Source of the DNA: Andeanibacterium fulvum
GTDB taxonomy: Bacteria > Pseudomonadota > Alphaproteobacteria > Sphingomonadales > Sphingomonadaceae
Assembly: GCF_037154085.1 (NCBI RefSeq)
Contig: NZ_JBANRM010000003.1
Coordinates: 124,001 to 188,000 of the forward strand
Reading direction: 5' to 3'
DNA: 64,000 nucleotides
A program made the position numbers and the translations under genes. Under the pieces are notes generated by a model. That model did not search any database. It saw only the letters and a program-made list of their open reading frames with translations, and was not told where the DNA came from. Shown one piece after another: positions 45,765-53,223 of this stretch (positions within the stretch are counted from its first letter, which is position 1; each line of letters opens with the position of its first letter).

Positions 45765-45790
45765 GCCATTACTTTGGGGGAGGACATGCA

Positions 45791-46186
45791 ATGACTGCAA
45801 GACAGATGACCATGGCGGGCTGGGTGCTGACCGGGCTGTTCGCCCTGTTCATGCTCGGGGCGTCCATCGCGCCCAAGCTGCTGGGGATGGACGTGGCGGC
45901 CCAGATGCTGGCCGATCTTGGCTGGCCGCCGGGCTACGTGCTGCTGATCGGCGGGTTCGAACTCGCCTTCGTGCTGCTTTACCTCATCCCCCGCACCAGC
46001 GTGCTGGGCGCGGTACTGATTACGGCGCTGATCGGCGGAGCGATGGCCACCCATATGCGCGTGGGCAGCCCGCTGTTCAGCCACACGCTGTTCGGCATCT
46101 ACCTCAGCCTGTTCATGTGGGGCGGGCTGTGGCTGCGCCTGCCGGAACTGCGCGCCTTGTTCCCCTTCGCTTCAAGGAAGGCCTGA
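45791..46186 (+). CDS. DoxX-like membrane protein
   Basis: A 131-residue, four-helix membrane protein of the DoxX group (helices about 8-28, 48-68, 75-92, 97-115). Relatives are linked to quinone-dependent redox stress defence and thiosulfate oxidation. GGGGAGG precedes the ATG. It is placed 26 bases after the VOC gene and three bases before a GST gene. Confidence 0.8.
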   Translation: MTARQMTMAGWVLTGLFALFMLGASIAPKLLGMDVAAQMLADLGWPPGYVLLIGGFELAFVLLYLIPRTSVLGAVLITALIGGAMATHMRVGSPLFSHTLFGIYLSLFMWGGLWLRLPELRALFPFASRKA

Positions 46187-46189
46187 ACC

Positions 46190-46858
46190 ATGAACGATTG
46201 CCCTACCCTGACCGCGTTCGACTGGGTTCCCGATTTCGCCCGCGGACTTGTGCGCGATCTGCGCGTGCGTTGGGCGCTGGAGGAAATCGGGCGCCCTTAC
46301 GAAACGCAGCTTTACGGCGCGATGGCACCTCGTCCGGACGATTATCTGGCCTGGCAGCCATTCGACCAGGTTCCCGCCTTCGCGGATAAAGGCCTGAAAT
46401 TCTTCGAAAGCGGCGCGATCCTGCTTTATCTCGGCGAACAGGACGAGCGCTTGCTGCCCGCTGCGCCGCAGGCCCGCTGGAACGCCATTTCCTGGCTTTT
46501 CGCCGCGCTCAACAGTGTCGAGCCCCACATCGGCAGACTGGTAAGCTACGACGTGTTCCACGCTGACAAGGACTGGGCAAAGGAAGCGCGCCAGCCCTGC
46601 GCCGCACTGGTCGAACGCAAGCTGATGCGGGTTTCGGACGCGCTGGGCGACAAGGACTGGCTGGCCGGCACCTTCTCCGTGGCGGACATCGCAATGGCGA
46701 CTGTGTTCAGCAATCTGCGTCACACCGGGATGATCGACACTTATCCCAAACTGGCCCGCTATCTGGAACGAGCCTTCGCCCGGCCTGCCTATGCGCGCGC
46801 GCTGGACGCCCAGCTTGCGGATTTTTCCGACACACCCCCGCAAATGCAAGGAGCCTGA
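46190..46858 (+). CDS. Glutathione S-transferase (second)
   Basis: A 222-residue GST with an N domain LTAFDWVPDFARGLVRDLRVRWALEE and the glutathione-binding FDQVPAFADKGLKFFESGAI. The C-terminal domain is all-helical with WLAGTFSVADIAMA. The N-terminal region resembles the omega/beta-like bacterial GSTs. It follows doxX by three bases and precedes DUF1428 by three, so it is part of one operon. Confidence 0.87.
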   Translation: MNDCPTLTAFDWVPDFARGLVRDLRVRWALEEIGRPYETQLYGAMAPRPDDYLAWQPFDQVPAFADKGLKFFESGAILLYLGEQDERLLPAAPQARWNAISWLFAALNSVEPHIGRLVSYDVFHADKDWAKEARQPCAALVERKLMRVSDALGDKDWLAGTFSVADIAMATVFSNLRHTGMIDTYPKLARYLERAFARPAYARALDAQLADFSDTPPQMQGA

Positions 46859-46861
46859 GCC

Positions 46862-47221
46862 ATGCATATCGAAGGTTTCGTGATCCCGGTGCCCGACGCG
46901 AAGAAGCAAGCCTATCTCGAAATGGCCGAATGGTTCGATGCGGCCATGATGGAGCTTGGCGCGCTCCAGATTGTCGAAGCTTGGGAAAAGGACGTGCCCG
47001 ACGGCAAGCGCACCGATTTCCGCAAGGCCGTGCAGGCAGAGGCGGGCGAGAAGGTCGTGTTCTCCTGGATTGTCTGGCCGGACAAGCAGACCGCCGAAGC
47101 CGCCCACGAGCGAATCCATGAAGACGAGAAGTTCAAGGCGTTGACCGACGTGCCGTTCGACGGCCGCCGCATGATCTTCGGATCGTTCGAGCCGCTACTG
47201 AGCCTGGGGAACGGAGCATGA
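46862..47221 (+). CDS. DUF1428 family protein
   Basis: A 119-residue alpha+beta barrel-like protein of the DUF1428 family (MHIEGFVIPVPDAKKQAYLEMA...WPDKQTAEAAHERI). The family is ferredoxin-like/dimeric and of unknown function; relatives often neighbour stress and detoxification genes. It overlaps the next gene by four bases (ATGA). Confidence 0.85.
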   Translation: MHIEGFVIPVPDAKKQAYLEMAEWFDAAMMELGALQIVEAWEKDVPDGKRTDFRKAVQAEAGEKVVFSWIVWPDKQTAEAAHERIHEDEKFKALTDVPFDGRRMIFGSFEPLLSLGNGA

Positions 47222-48015
47222 GCGGCGGCCCGATCTGGTATGAGCTGATGACGCCGGATGCCTCCGCCGTCGCTCCGTTCTACAACGCCATCACCGGCTG
47301 GACCATTCCGGCAAGCGGCAATTCCATGCCCAACGGCGCGGAATACCGCATGATCGGCCGGCCCGATGGCGGCAACGCAGGCGGCTTGCTGACCCTGTCC
47401 CCCGCGATGATCGAAGGCGGAGCGCGGCCCATGTGGCTGCCCTACTTCCATAGCGCAGACATGGACGCAGCGCTGGCAAAGGCCGCGGAAATGGGCGCGC
47501 AGCTGTGGATGGATCAGACAGTGCCCGGCACCGGCCGCATGGCCATGCTGGCCGATCCGCAGGGCGCCCCCTTCTACATCATGGACCCGACCCCGCCGCC
47601 GGGCATGCCGGATGCGAAAAGCGATGTGTTCGATGCAGCAAAGCCCGGCCATTGCCGCTGGATGCAGCTCGACACTACCGACGCGCCCGCTGCCAATTCC
47701 TTCTACACGACCCTGTTCGACTGGAAGACGGACCAGACCATGCCGATGGGCCCGGCGGGCGATTATCGCTTCATCGAATTCGAGGGCGTTCAGATCGGCG
47801 CCTTCAATCCGATGATCGCCGAAGGGGCCACCCCTGCCTGGCTGCTGTTCTTCGGCGTGGAGGATATCGACGACGCCAGGGCAGCAGCACAGGCACAGGG
47901 TGGCGCGGTGACGCAGGACATCCATCAAGTCCCTTCGGGCGACTTCATCTTCATGGCCCGCGACCCGGCAGGAACGGCAGTCGCCTTTGTCGGCCCGCGC
48001 AAGGGAGAGCAGTGA
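47218..48015 (+). CDS. Two-domain VOC family protein
   Basis: A 265-residue fusion of two VOC domains. Each begins with a WYELMTPD / WMQLDTTD strand typical of the two-domain glyoxalase/bleomycin-resistance-like family, where the usual first histidine ligand is replaced. The domains split near residue 135. ATGA overlap with DUF1428 and one-base overlap (TGATG) with the next gene show strict coupling. Confidence 0.85.
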   Translation: MSGGPIWYELMTPDASAVAPFYNAITGWTIPASGNSMPNGAEYRMIGRPDGGNAGGLLTLSPAMIEGGARPMWLPYFHSADMDAALAKAAEMGAQLWMDQTVPGTGRMAMLADPQGAPFYIMDPTPPPGMPDAKSDVFDAAKPGHCRWMQLDTTDAPAANSFYTTLFDWKTDQTMPMGPAGDYRFIEFEGVQIGAFNPMIAEGATPAWLLFFGVEDIDDARAAAQAQGGAVTQDIHQVPSGDFIFMARDPAGTAVAFVGPRKGEQ

Positions 48016-48494
48016 TGAGCAAGCAAGCCTATGTCTGCCTGTGGTTCGACCATACGGCGGAAGATGCCGCGCGTTTCTATGCCGAGACGATGCCCGGCGG
48101 CTGCCTTGGCAAAGTTCACCGCGCCTCGGTGGACAATCCCTCCACCAAAGCGGGCGACGTGCTGATGGTGGAATTCACTGTGGGCGGCATTCCCTGCCTC
48201 GGCCTCAATGGCGGCCCCGCCTTCCGGCAATCCGAAGCCTTTTCCTTCCAGATTCCCACGGACACCCAGGAAGAGACCGACCGTTTGTGGAACGCCATCA
48301 CTGCCAACGGCGGTTCTGAAAGCATGTGCGGCTGGTGCAAGGACAAGTGGGGCGTATCGTGGCAGATCACCCCGCGCGTGCTGATGGACGCATTGTCTCA
48401 CCCTGACGAAGCCGCCCGTGTGCGCGCCTTTCAGGCCATGATGAACATGAAGAAGATCGACATCGCGGCCATAGAGGCCGCCATAAAAGGCTGA
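48015..48494 (+). CDS. PhnB-like VOC protein
   Basis: A 159-residue single VOC domain of the PhnB/3-demethylubiquinone methyltransferase-like group (YVCLWFDHTAEDAARFYAETMPGG...GGSESMCGWCKDKWGVSWQI). Annotation as a methyltransferase is usually wrong for this family; it has no SAM site. It continues the operon and is followed by the third GST after five bases. Confidence 0.85.
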   Translation: MSKQAYVCLWFDHTAEDAARFYAETMPGGCLGKVHRASVDNPSTKAGDVLMVEFTVGGIPCLGLNGGPAFRQSEAFSFQIPTDTQEETDRLWNAITANGGSESMCGWCKDKWGVSWQITPRVLMDALSHPDEAARVRAFQAMMNMKKIDIAAIEAAIKG

Positions 48495-48499
48495 CAATC

Positions 48500-49147
48500 A
48501 TGCTCGCACTCTATGGCCACCCTTTCTCTTCCTACACCTGGAAGGGGCTGATCCCGCTTTATGCCACCGGGGCCGAATTCGAATTCCGCGAAGTGGGGCC
48601 GGACAATCCGGACCACAGCGATTTCGTCGCCCGCTCGCACCCTGCGGGCAAGTTCCCGGTGCTGGTGGACGGCAATGCCACGGTGATCGAGGCGACGGCC
48701 ATCGTGGAGCATCTGGCGCTGAAGTTTCCCGGCTCCGGCCTGATCCCCGCCGACCCGGCGGAAGCGGCCACCGCCCGCATGCTCGACCGGGTGTTCGACA
48801 ATTACGTGATGGGCAATGGCCAGCGCGTGGTCAGCGCCTATCTCGCGAACATGGAGGCGCCCGATCCGGCGGAGGTCGAGGCGGGCAAGCAGGGCCTGCG
48901 CCGCGCCTATCGCTGGCTCGAACGATGGCTGGAGGGGAACGCCCTGCCCGCCCATGTCTCGCTGGTCAGCTGCGCTGCCGCGCCGTCGCTGTTCTATGGC
49001 GACTGGATCGAGCCGATCCCGGCCGACGCGCCGCGCCTTGCGGCCCTGCGTGCCGAATTGCTCGCCCTGCCGGAAGTCAGCCGCTGCGTGGAGGATGCCC
49101 GACCCTTCCGCCCATGGTTCCCGCCCGGCGCGCCCGACCGCGACTGA
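48500..49147 (+). CDS. Glutathione S-transferase (third)
   Basis: A 215-residue GST with N domain MLALYGHPFSSYTWKGLIPLYA, Ser near the glutathione thiol, and GKFPVLVDGNATVIEATAIVEHL. The C domain has FYGDWIEPIPADAPRL. It differs clearly from the other three, so this is not a recent duplication. The gene lies between PhnB-like VOC and SRPBCC genes. Confidence 0.85.
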   Translation: MLALYGHPFSSYTWKGLIPLYATGAEFEFREVGPDNPDHSDFVARSHPAGKFPVLVDGNATVIEATAIVEHLALKFPGSGLIPADPAEAATARMLDRVFDNYVMGNGQRVVSAYLANMEAPDPAEVEAGKQGLRRAYRWLERWLEGNALPAHVSLVSCAAAPSLFYGDWIEPIPADAPRLAALRAELLALPEVSRCVEDARPFRPWFPPGAPDRD

Positions 49148-49173
49148 CCGAAACCGAGAGAGGAAACCCCAAC

Positions 49174-49620
49174 ATGTCCAACGAACTCAAGGTCACCTGC
49201 TTCATCGCCGCCCCACCCGCGAAGGTGTGGGACGTGCTTGCCAACCGCATGGAGGAATGGTGGTGCCCCAAGCCGTGGCGCGTGGAGATCGACCAGCAGG
49301 ATCGCCGCGCTGGCGGGCGCTGCGCCATGACCATGTATGGCCCCAATGGCGAAGTCATGCCCAATGAAGGCATTTTCCTCGCCTGGGACGAAGGCCGCCG
49401 CTTCGTCAGCACCGATGCCTTCACTGGCGAGGATTTCGATCCCGCAGGCCCCTTCATGGTCGGCTTCTGGGAAATCGAGCCCGAAGGCGACGGCACGCGC
49501 TACACCGCCCGCGCCAAGCATTGGAGCGAGGAAGCGCGCAAGAACCACGAGGAAATGGGCTTCATTCCGGGCTGGACCGCGGTGGCCGAGCAATTGAAGG
49601 AACTGTGCGAACAGGCTTGA
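49174..49620 (+). CDS. SRPBCC (AHSA1-type) protein
   Basis: A 148-residue START-like domain protein (KVTCFIAAPPAKVWDVLANRMEEWWCPKPWRVEID...GTRYTARAKHWSEEARKNHEEMGFIPGW). The family forms hydrophobic ligand pockets; many are linked to stress operons. Tryptophans at the W-W pair near residues 29-30 line the pocket entrance. GAGAGGAAA lies upstream of the ATG. It is followed by a 53-base gap with a LexA-like box. Confidence 0.85.
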   Translation: MSNELKVTCFIAAPPAKVWDVLANRMEEWWCPKPWRVEIDQQDRRAGGRCAMTMYGPNGEVMPNEGIFLAWDEGRRFVSTDAFTGEDFDPAGPFMVGFWEIEPEGDGTRYTARAKHWSEEARKNHEEMGFIPGWTAVAEQLKELCEQA

Positions 49621-49633
49621 CTTTTTGCCATTT

Positions 49634-49648
49634 GTTCCATATATGTTC
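49634..49648 (+). promoter_or_regulatory. LexA-like SOS box before a GST gene
   Basis: GTTC-CATATAT-GTTC matches the alphaproteobacterial LexA box GTTC-N7-GTTC exactly and ends 25 bases before the GST ATG at 49674. The site is AT-rich in a GC-rich context. An SOS link for a GST is unexpected; a remnant of another promoter is possible. Confidence 0.55.
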
Positions 49649-49673
49649 CAATGCTGCGGCGGGAGATTCGGGC

Positions 49674-50297
49674 ATGGCTGACTTCACCTTTTTCACTAAC
49701 CCCATGTCGCGCGGGCAGATGGCCCGCTGGGCCCTGCATGAGGCTGGGGCGAGCTATGACGAAGTGATAGTGGAGTGGAACGCCAAGCCCGCCGAACTGC
49801 TCGCGGTAAACCCGCTCGGCAAGGTTCCGACCGTGATCCATCACACGCCGAATGGGGACCGGGTGATTTCCGAGGCTGCCGCAATCTGCGCCTATCTCGC
49901 TGCCGGGGACCTTGCGCCCCGGGAAGAAGAGCGCGCGGATTATTTTCGCTGGCTGTTCTTCGTGGCTGGTCCGATCGAACAGGGCGTTACTGCACGCCAT
50001 TACGGCTACGAACCGAAAGAGGCGCGCGAGCGTATCTCGGTTGGCTGGGGCGATATCGACGCAGCACTCGCGATGCTGGAAGGCCATCTAGCCACATGCG
50101 ATTTCGTCTGCGGCAAGCGTTTCACCATGGCGGATGTCTACGTCGGCAGTCAGGTCGAGTGGGGCATGATGTTCGGGACTTTCCCGGAAAGGCCTGCCTT
50201 CACTGCCTATGTCGAACGGTTCCGCGCGCGTGACGCTTATAAGGCGGCAAAGGCAATCGACTACGCCCAGATTGCCGAACGACAGGCGCAGGGCTGA
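49674..50297 (+). CDS. Glutathione S-transferase (fourth)
   Basis: A 207-residue GST with N-terminal FTFFTNPMSRGQMARWALHEAG (Ser after NPM, glutathione-activating candidate), NPLGKVPTVI and SEAAAICAYLA. The C domain has RFTMADVYVGSQVEWGMMFGT. It may have its own promoter because a LexA-like box and a 53-base gap precede it. A perfect hairpin follows at 50310-50329. It closes the detoxification block. Confidence 0.87.
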   Translation: MADFTFFTNPMSRGQMARWALHEAGASYDEVIVEWNAKPAELLAVNPLGKVPTVIHHTPNGDRVISEAAAICAYLAAGDLAPREEERADYFRWLFFVAGPIEQGVTARHYGYEPKEARERISVGWGDIDAALAMLEGHLATCDFVCGKRFTMADVYVGSQVEWGMMFGTFPERPAFTAYVERFRARDAYKAAKAIDYAQIAERQAQG

Positions 50298-50309
50298 CCC
50301 TTGTGCTCC

Positions 50310-50329
50310 CCCTCCTCTGAAGAGGAGGG
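50310..50329 (+). terminator. Hairpin after the fourth GST gene
   Basis: CCCTCCTCT pairs with AGAGGAGGG across a two-base GA gap. There is no T run, so factor-independent termination would be weak. Confidence 0.5.
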
Positions 50330-50392
50330 AGGCAGAGGGCGTGGACAAATTTCAGCGTAAGCTTCCATAACTGCTTTTCAGAATTTTGGCCG

Positions 50393-50430
50393 AGAAGCTG
50401 TCGTTCCGAATACGATGACATTGCGGACAT
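50393..50430 (+). repeat. Dispersed repeat, family R6
   Basis: An element of about 36 bases with the core TTCCGAATACG and a tail CATTGCGGACAT. Copies with the same layout are at 50825, 50999 and, reversed, 59455. It precedes the small 50455 gene by 25 bases, so it may contribute promoter DNA. Confidence 0.65.
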
Positions 50431-50454
50431 TTGGCGGCACGCTAGTCTACAAAC

Positions 50455-50808
50455 ATGGTCAAGCTAGTTCACCGCGTCCGTCAAATGATAGATAGAGAGT
50501 GGGCCCGGGTAGGCTGGGCTGGAATGCCGACGTTTCAGCACCAACTTATCGCATCGGCTCCCTTGGTGGCAGGTCTGGCCCTGGCAACTCTCGCGGAGCG
50601 TTATTCTTACCCGGCGGGCGCAATCATCGTCGTGGCAGGCATCTTACTCTACATCGCAATCATTACCTGGATACATCTACGTCGCATGGCTGGGGTGGGC
50701 TCATTCTCGACCGCGCGATCGGAGCGCTTCCTCAAGAGGGCGCGGCGACAAAGGGACAAGGCCTCGACAAAGTCCCCTTCGCCCGATGAGCCCACAAAGG
50801 GCAGTTGA
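50455..50808 (+). CDS. Small membrane protein, unknown function
   Basis: A 117-residue product with two hydrophobic helices (about 31-46 and 51-73), a basic N terminus and a long basic/serine-rich tail. No family recognised. No ribosome-binding site is visible and codon use is less GC-biased than its neighbours, so it may be an acquired or marginal gene. It sits within a repeat-dense gap. Confidence 0.42.
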   Translation: MVKLVHRVRQMIDREWARVGWAGMPTFQHQLIASAPLVAGLALATLAERYSYPAGAIIVVAGILLYIAIITWIHLRRMAGVGSFSTARSERFLKRARRQRDKASTKSPSPDEPTKGS

Positions 50809-50824
50809 CCACCCCAAGGCTGCC

Positions 50825-50862
50825 AAATGCCGCCATTCCGAATACGACTACATTGCGGATGT
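50825..50862 (+). repeat. Dispersed repeat, family R6
   Basis: Second copy, AATGCCGCCATTCCGAATAC followed by GACTACATTGCGGATGT; very close in sequence to the copy at 50393. Ten bases later the R5 palindrome begins. Confidence 0.65.
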
Positions 50863-50871
50863 TTTCAGGAT

Positions 50872-50962
50872 CGTCATGCTGAACTTGTTTCAGCATCCAT
50901 CCATCCTCACGAACCGCCGTGCGATCCGGAGAAATGGATCCTGAAACAAGTTCAGGATGACG
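50872..50962. repeat. Palindromic repeat, family R5
   Basis: CGTCATGCTGAACTTGTTTC at the left and GAAACAAGTTCAGGATGACG at the right form a ~91-base palindrome. A longer, partly degraded copy is at 59018-59128. Confidence 0.85.
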
Positions 50963-50998
50963 GGTTAGGATGGTCCGCTTCCCACAACACTCCCGCCC

Positions 50999-51034
50999 AA
51001 AGCGGACTTTCCGGACACGACGCATCGCGGACAT
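50999..51034 (+). repeat. Dispersed repeat, family R6
   Basis: Third copy in this gap: AAGCGGACTTTCCGGACACG followed by ACGCATCGCGGACAT. It most resembles the reversed copy at 59455. Confidence 0.65.
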
Positions 51035-51043
51035 CCCCTACCT

Positions 51044-51149
51044 CCGCTCGTCCTGAGCTTGTCGAAGGACACGCGCCAGCGCTTGCCCAACAAGTGGATA
51101 CGGGGCTGACGGTTTCCCGTGTCCTTCGACAAGCTCAGGACGAGCGGGC
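51044..51149. repeat. Inverted repeat pair, family R1
   Basis: Arms 51044-51073 and 51119-51149 are nearly perfect inverted copies with core GTCCTTCGACAAGCTCAGGA, spaced by 45 bases. Confidence 0.88.
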
Positions 51150-51185
51150 GTGGTGGCTGGGATAAGGATTCTACTCACCTACCTT

Positions 51186-51256
51186 CGTCATTCCCGCGAA
51201 GGCGGCAATCCAGATCAACGGTTGCCACTGGATTCCCGCCTTCGCGGGAACGACGA
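51186..51256. repeat. Palindromic repeat, family R4
   Basis: CGTCATTCCCGCGAAGGCGG at the left and CCGCCTTCGCGGGAACGACG at the right form a ~71-base palindrome; another copy is at 59235. The remainder of 51257-51372 shows no feature I can support. Confidence 0.88.
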
Positions 51257-51372
51257 ATTGGGGACTGGCAGTTCCCCACCCCGCTCCTGTCATTCAGGCC
51301 GCAGGCTGTACTCCCAGATATCAGACGCTCAATTCAGGTCCGAATTTGTCCACGCCGCCTAGACAAGCAGCG

Positions 51373-51999
51373 TCACGCCAGAGCGCTCGACTTCCTCAAT
51401 ATTTGATAGGCTTCCACCACCCTGCCCAGCCGCGCTTCCTGGCTACGATCGCCGCCATTGCGATCCGGGTGATATTTCCGCACCAGTTGTGAGTAACGCT
51501 TGCGCAGGTCCGCGCGGTCCGTATCCGGCTCCAGCCCCATCACGCCCAGCGCCTCGCGTTCGCGCGGAGTGAAGCGGGCCTTTGCCTGATCTTCGGCATG
51601 GCGCCCGGCGGCGCGGCGGCGAATATCCGCCGCTCGCATACCGATGGCTTCCAGCGGATCGTCGAAATCGGCCCAGCGCGGCACGGCGCCCACGCCGCCA
51701 TCGGGTTGAAAGGCGCGGCTTTCCCGCCGCCAGCCGGCTACGGGGTGCTGCGCTTCAAGGATTTCCTCGGCGCTCATTCCCTCGAACCAGTCATAGCCGG
51801 AATTGAATTCGCGAACATGGTCCAGGCAGAACCAGCGCCATTGGCCAGGCCCGTCGAAACCCGAGGGGCGCGATCCCGGCGCACGGAATTCACCTGAGTC
51901 ATCGCAACCCGGCGCCTCGCATTGGCGCCCCTGTGCTTCGTACCGCCCTTTGAATCTGTCGTGCTTCGTATCCTTCACATCTTTAGGATGGGCATTCAT
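51373..51999 (-). CDS. J-domain protein
   Basis: A 208-residue Hsp70 co-chaperone type protein with its J domain at the C terminus; HPD is at 177-179 (RKYHPDRNGGD). The N-terminal half carries C27, C32, C58 and H61, a possible zinc site, within a conserved block (CEAPGC...WRWFCLDHVREFN). It diverges from bolA by 51 bases. In many alphaproteobacteria this gene sits next to cobS-cobT; here 7.6 kb of other genes intervene. Confidence 0.88.
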   Translation of the reverse strand: MNAHPKDVKDTKHDRFKGRYEAQGRQCEAPGCDDSGEFRAPGSRPSGFDGPGQWRWFCLDHVREFNSGYDWFEGMSAEEILEAQHPVAGWRRESRAFQPDGGVGAVPRWADFDDPLEAIGMRAADIRRRAAGRHAEDQAKARFTPREREALGVMGLEPDTDRADLRKRYSQLVRKYHPDRNGGDRSQEARLGRVVEAYQILRKSSALA

Positions 52000-52050
52000 G
52001 GCCTATAAGGGAACCCCCTTTCACAGATGAAATCCAGCACAGGAGAATTC

Positions 52051-52329
52051 ATGGCCGGCCCGCTTCAGCGCGAAATGGAACACCTGTTGGAGGCAGCATT
52101 CAGCCCGCTCCGACTGGAAGTCATCAACGATTCCGCCCGTCATCACGGCCACGCGGGCGACGACGGCAGCGGCGAATCTCACTTCACGGTGGTGATCGAA
52201 AGCGCGGCCTTCAGCGGCAAATCCCGCGTAGAATGCCAGCGCATGGTTAACCGCGCATTGGGTGACATTCCGGGCGAACGCGTCCATGCCCTGGCAATCA
52301 AGGCCAGCGCACCAGAGGACGCTTCATGA
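52051..52329 (+). CDS. BolA family protein
   Basis: A 92-residue BolA/IbaG-type protein that works with monothiol glutaredoxins in Fe-S trafficking. The class-defining segment LEVINDSARHHGHAGDDGSGESHFTVVIES contains the histidine cluster used to bind a shared cluster, and RVECQRMVNRAL the helix-turn-helix. AGGAGAATTC precedes the ATG at 52051. It overlaps the pirin gene by four bases. Confidence 0.93.
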   Translation: MAGPLQREMEHLLEAAFSPLRLEVINDSARHHGHAGDDGSGESHFTVVIESAAFSGKSRVECQRMVNRALGDIPGERVHALAIKASAPEDAS

Positions 52330-53219
52330 ATGTGATCGACACCATCACGCCGATCTCCCACGATCTGGGCGATTTCGAGGTCCGCCGCGTGCTCCCCGCC
52401 AAGGAACGGCGCATGGTGGGGCCCTTCATCTTCGTCGACCAGTTCGGCCCCGCGCAGCTGGACATCGGCCGGGCAATGGATGTGCGGCCACACCCGCATA
52501 TCAACCTCGCCACGGTCACCTGGCTGTTCGACGGCGAATATGCCGGCGCGATCGAACATCGCGACAGCCTGGGCAGCCATTCGATCATCCGGCCGGGGCA
52601 AGTGAACCTGATGACCGCCGGCAGCGGCATCGTCCATTCCGAGCGCAGCCCTGTGTCGGAGCGCGAGGCCGGCCCTCGCCTCTATGGCATGCAGACCTGG
52701 CTCGCCCTGCCCGATGGCAGGGAGGAGATTGCTCCTTCCTTCGAAGCGGTCAGCGAATTGCCGCTGATCGAAGACCAGTGCGTTACTGCCCGCGTCATCA
52801 TGGGCGAGTTGTGGGGCGAGAGGGCGCCCACCACCACCTATGCCGAAACCATCTATGCCGAGATCCTCCTCGGCCCCAGTGGCGCGATCCCGATCGAGGC
52901 CGATGCGGATGAGCGCGCGGTGATGCTGGTGGGCGGCGAGGCCACTCTGGATGGCAAGCCGCTCAAGCTCTACGAACTGGCCGTGCTGCGCCCCGGCGCG
53001 GAAATGGTGCTCGATTCCCGCTCCGGCGGGCGGGTGATGCTGCTGGGCGGGGAAGCCTTCAGCACGAAGCGTCACGTGTGGTGGAACTTCGTAAGTTCCC
53101 GCCGCGAACGGATCGAGCAGGCAAAGCAGGACTGGAAGGAAGGCCGCTTCCCCAAGGTTCCGGGCGACGAGGTGGAATTCATCCCCCTGCCCGAACAGCC
53201 CCTGACGCGCAGCGAGTGA
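52326..53219 (+). CDS. Pirin family protein
   Basis: A bicupin protein of 297 residues. The metal-binding N cupin has the motif RPHPHINLATVTWLFDG with H residues and later MTAGSGIVHSE. Pirins act as redox sensors or quercetinases in some organisms; here the role is unknown. The start overlaps the bolA stop as ATGA, so the two are co-translated. It is followed after four bases by the epoxide hydrolase-like gene. Confidence 0.88.
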   Translation: MNVIDTITPISHDLGDFEVRRVLPAKERRMVGPFIFVDQFGPAQLDIGRAMDVRPHPHINLATVTWLFDGEYAGAIEHRDSLGSHSIIRPGQVNLMTAGSGIVHSERSPVSEREAGPRLYGMQTWLALPDGREEIAPSFEAVSELPLIEDQCVTARVIMGELWGERAPTTTYAETIYAEILLGPSGAIPIEADADERAVMLVGGEATLDGKPLKLYELAVLRPGAEMVLDSRSGGRVMLLGGEAFSTKRHVWWNFVSSRRERIEQAKQDWKEGRFPKVPGDEVEFIPLPEQPLTRSE

Positions 53220-53223
53220 GACA

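Noticed and set aside
48015..48494. 3-demethylubiquinone methyltransferase
   Set aside because: Only a VOC fold is visible, with no SAM-binding motif; the name is a common transfer error for PhnB-like proteins.
50298..51372. CRISPR array or integron in the repeat-rich gap
   Set aside because: Repeats are palindromic or scattered, not equal-length direct repeats with unique spacers, and no cas or integrase gene is present.
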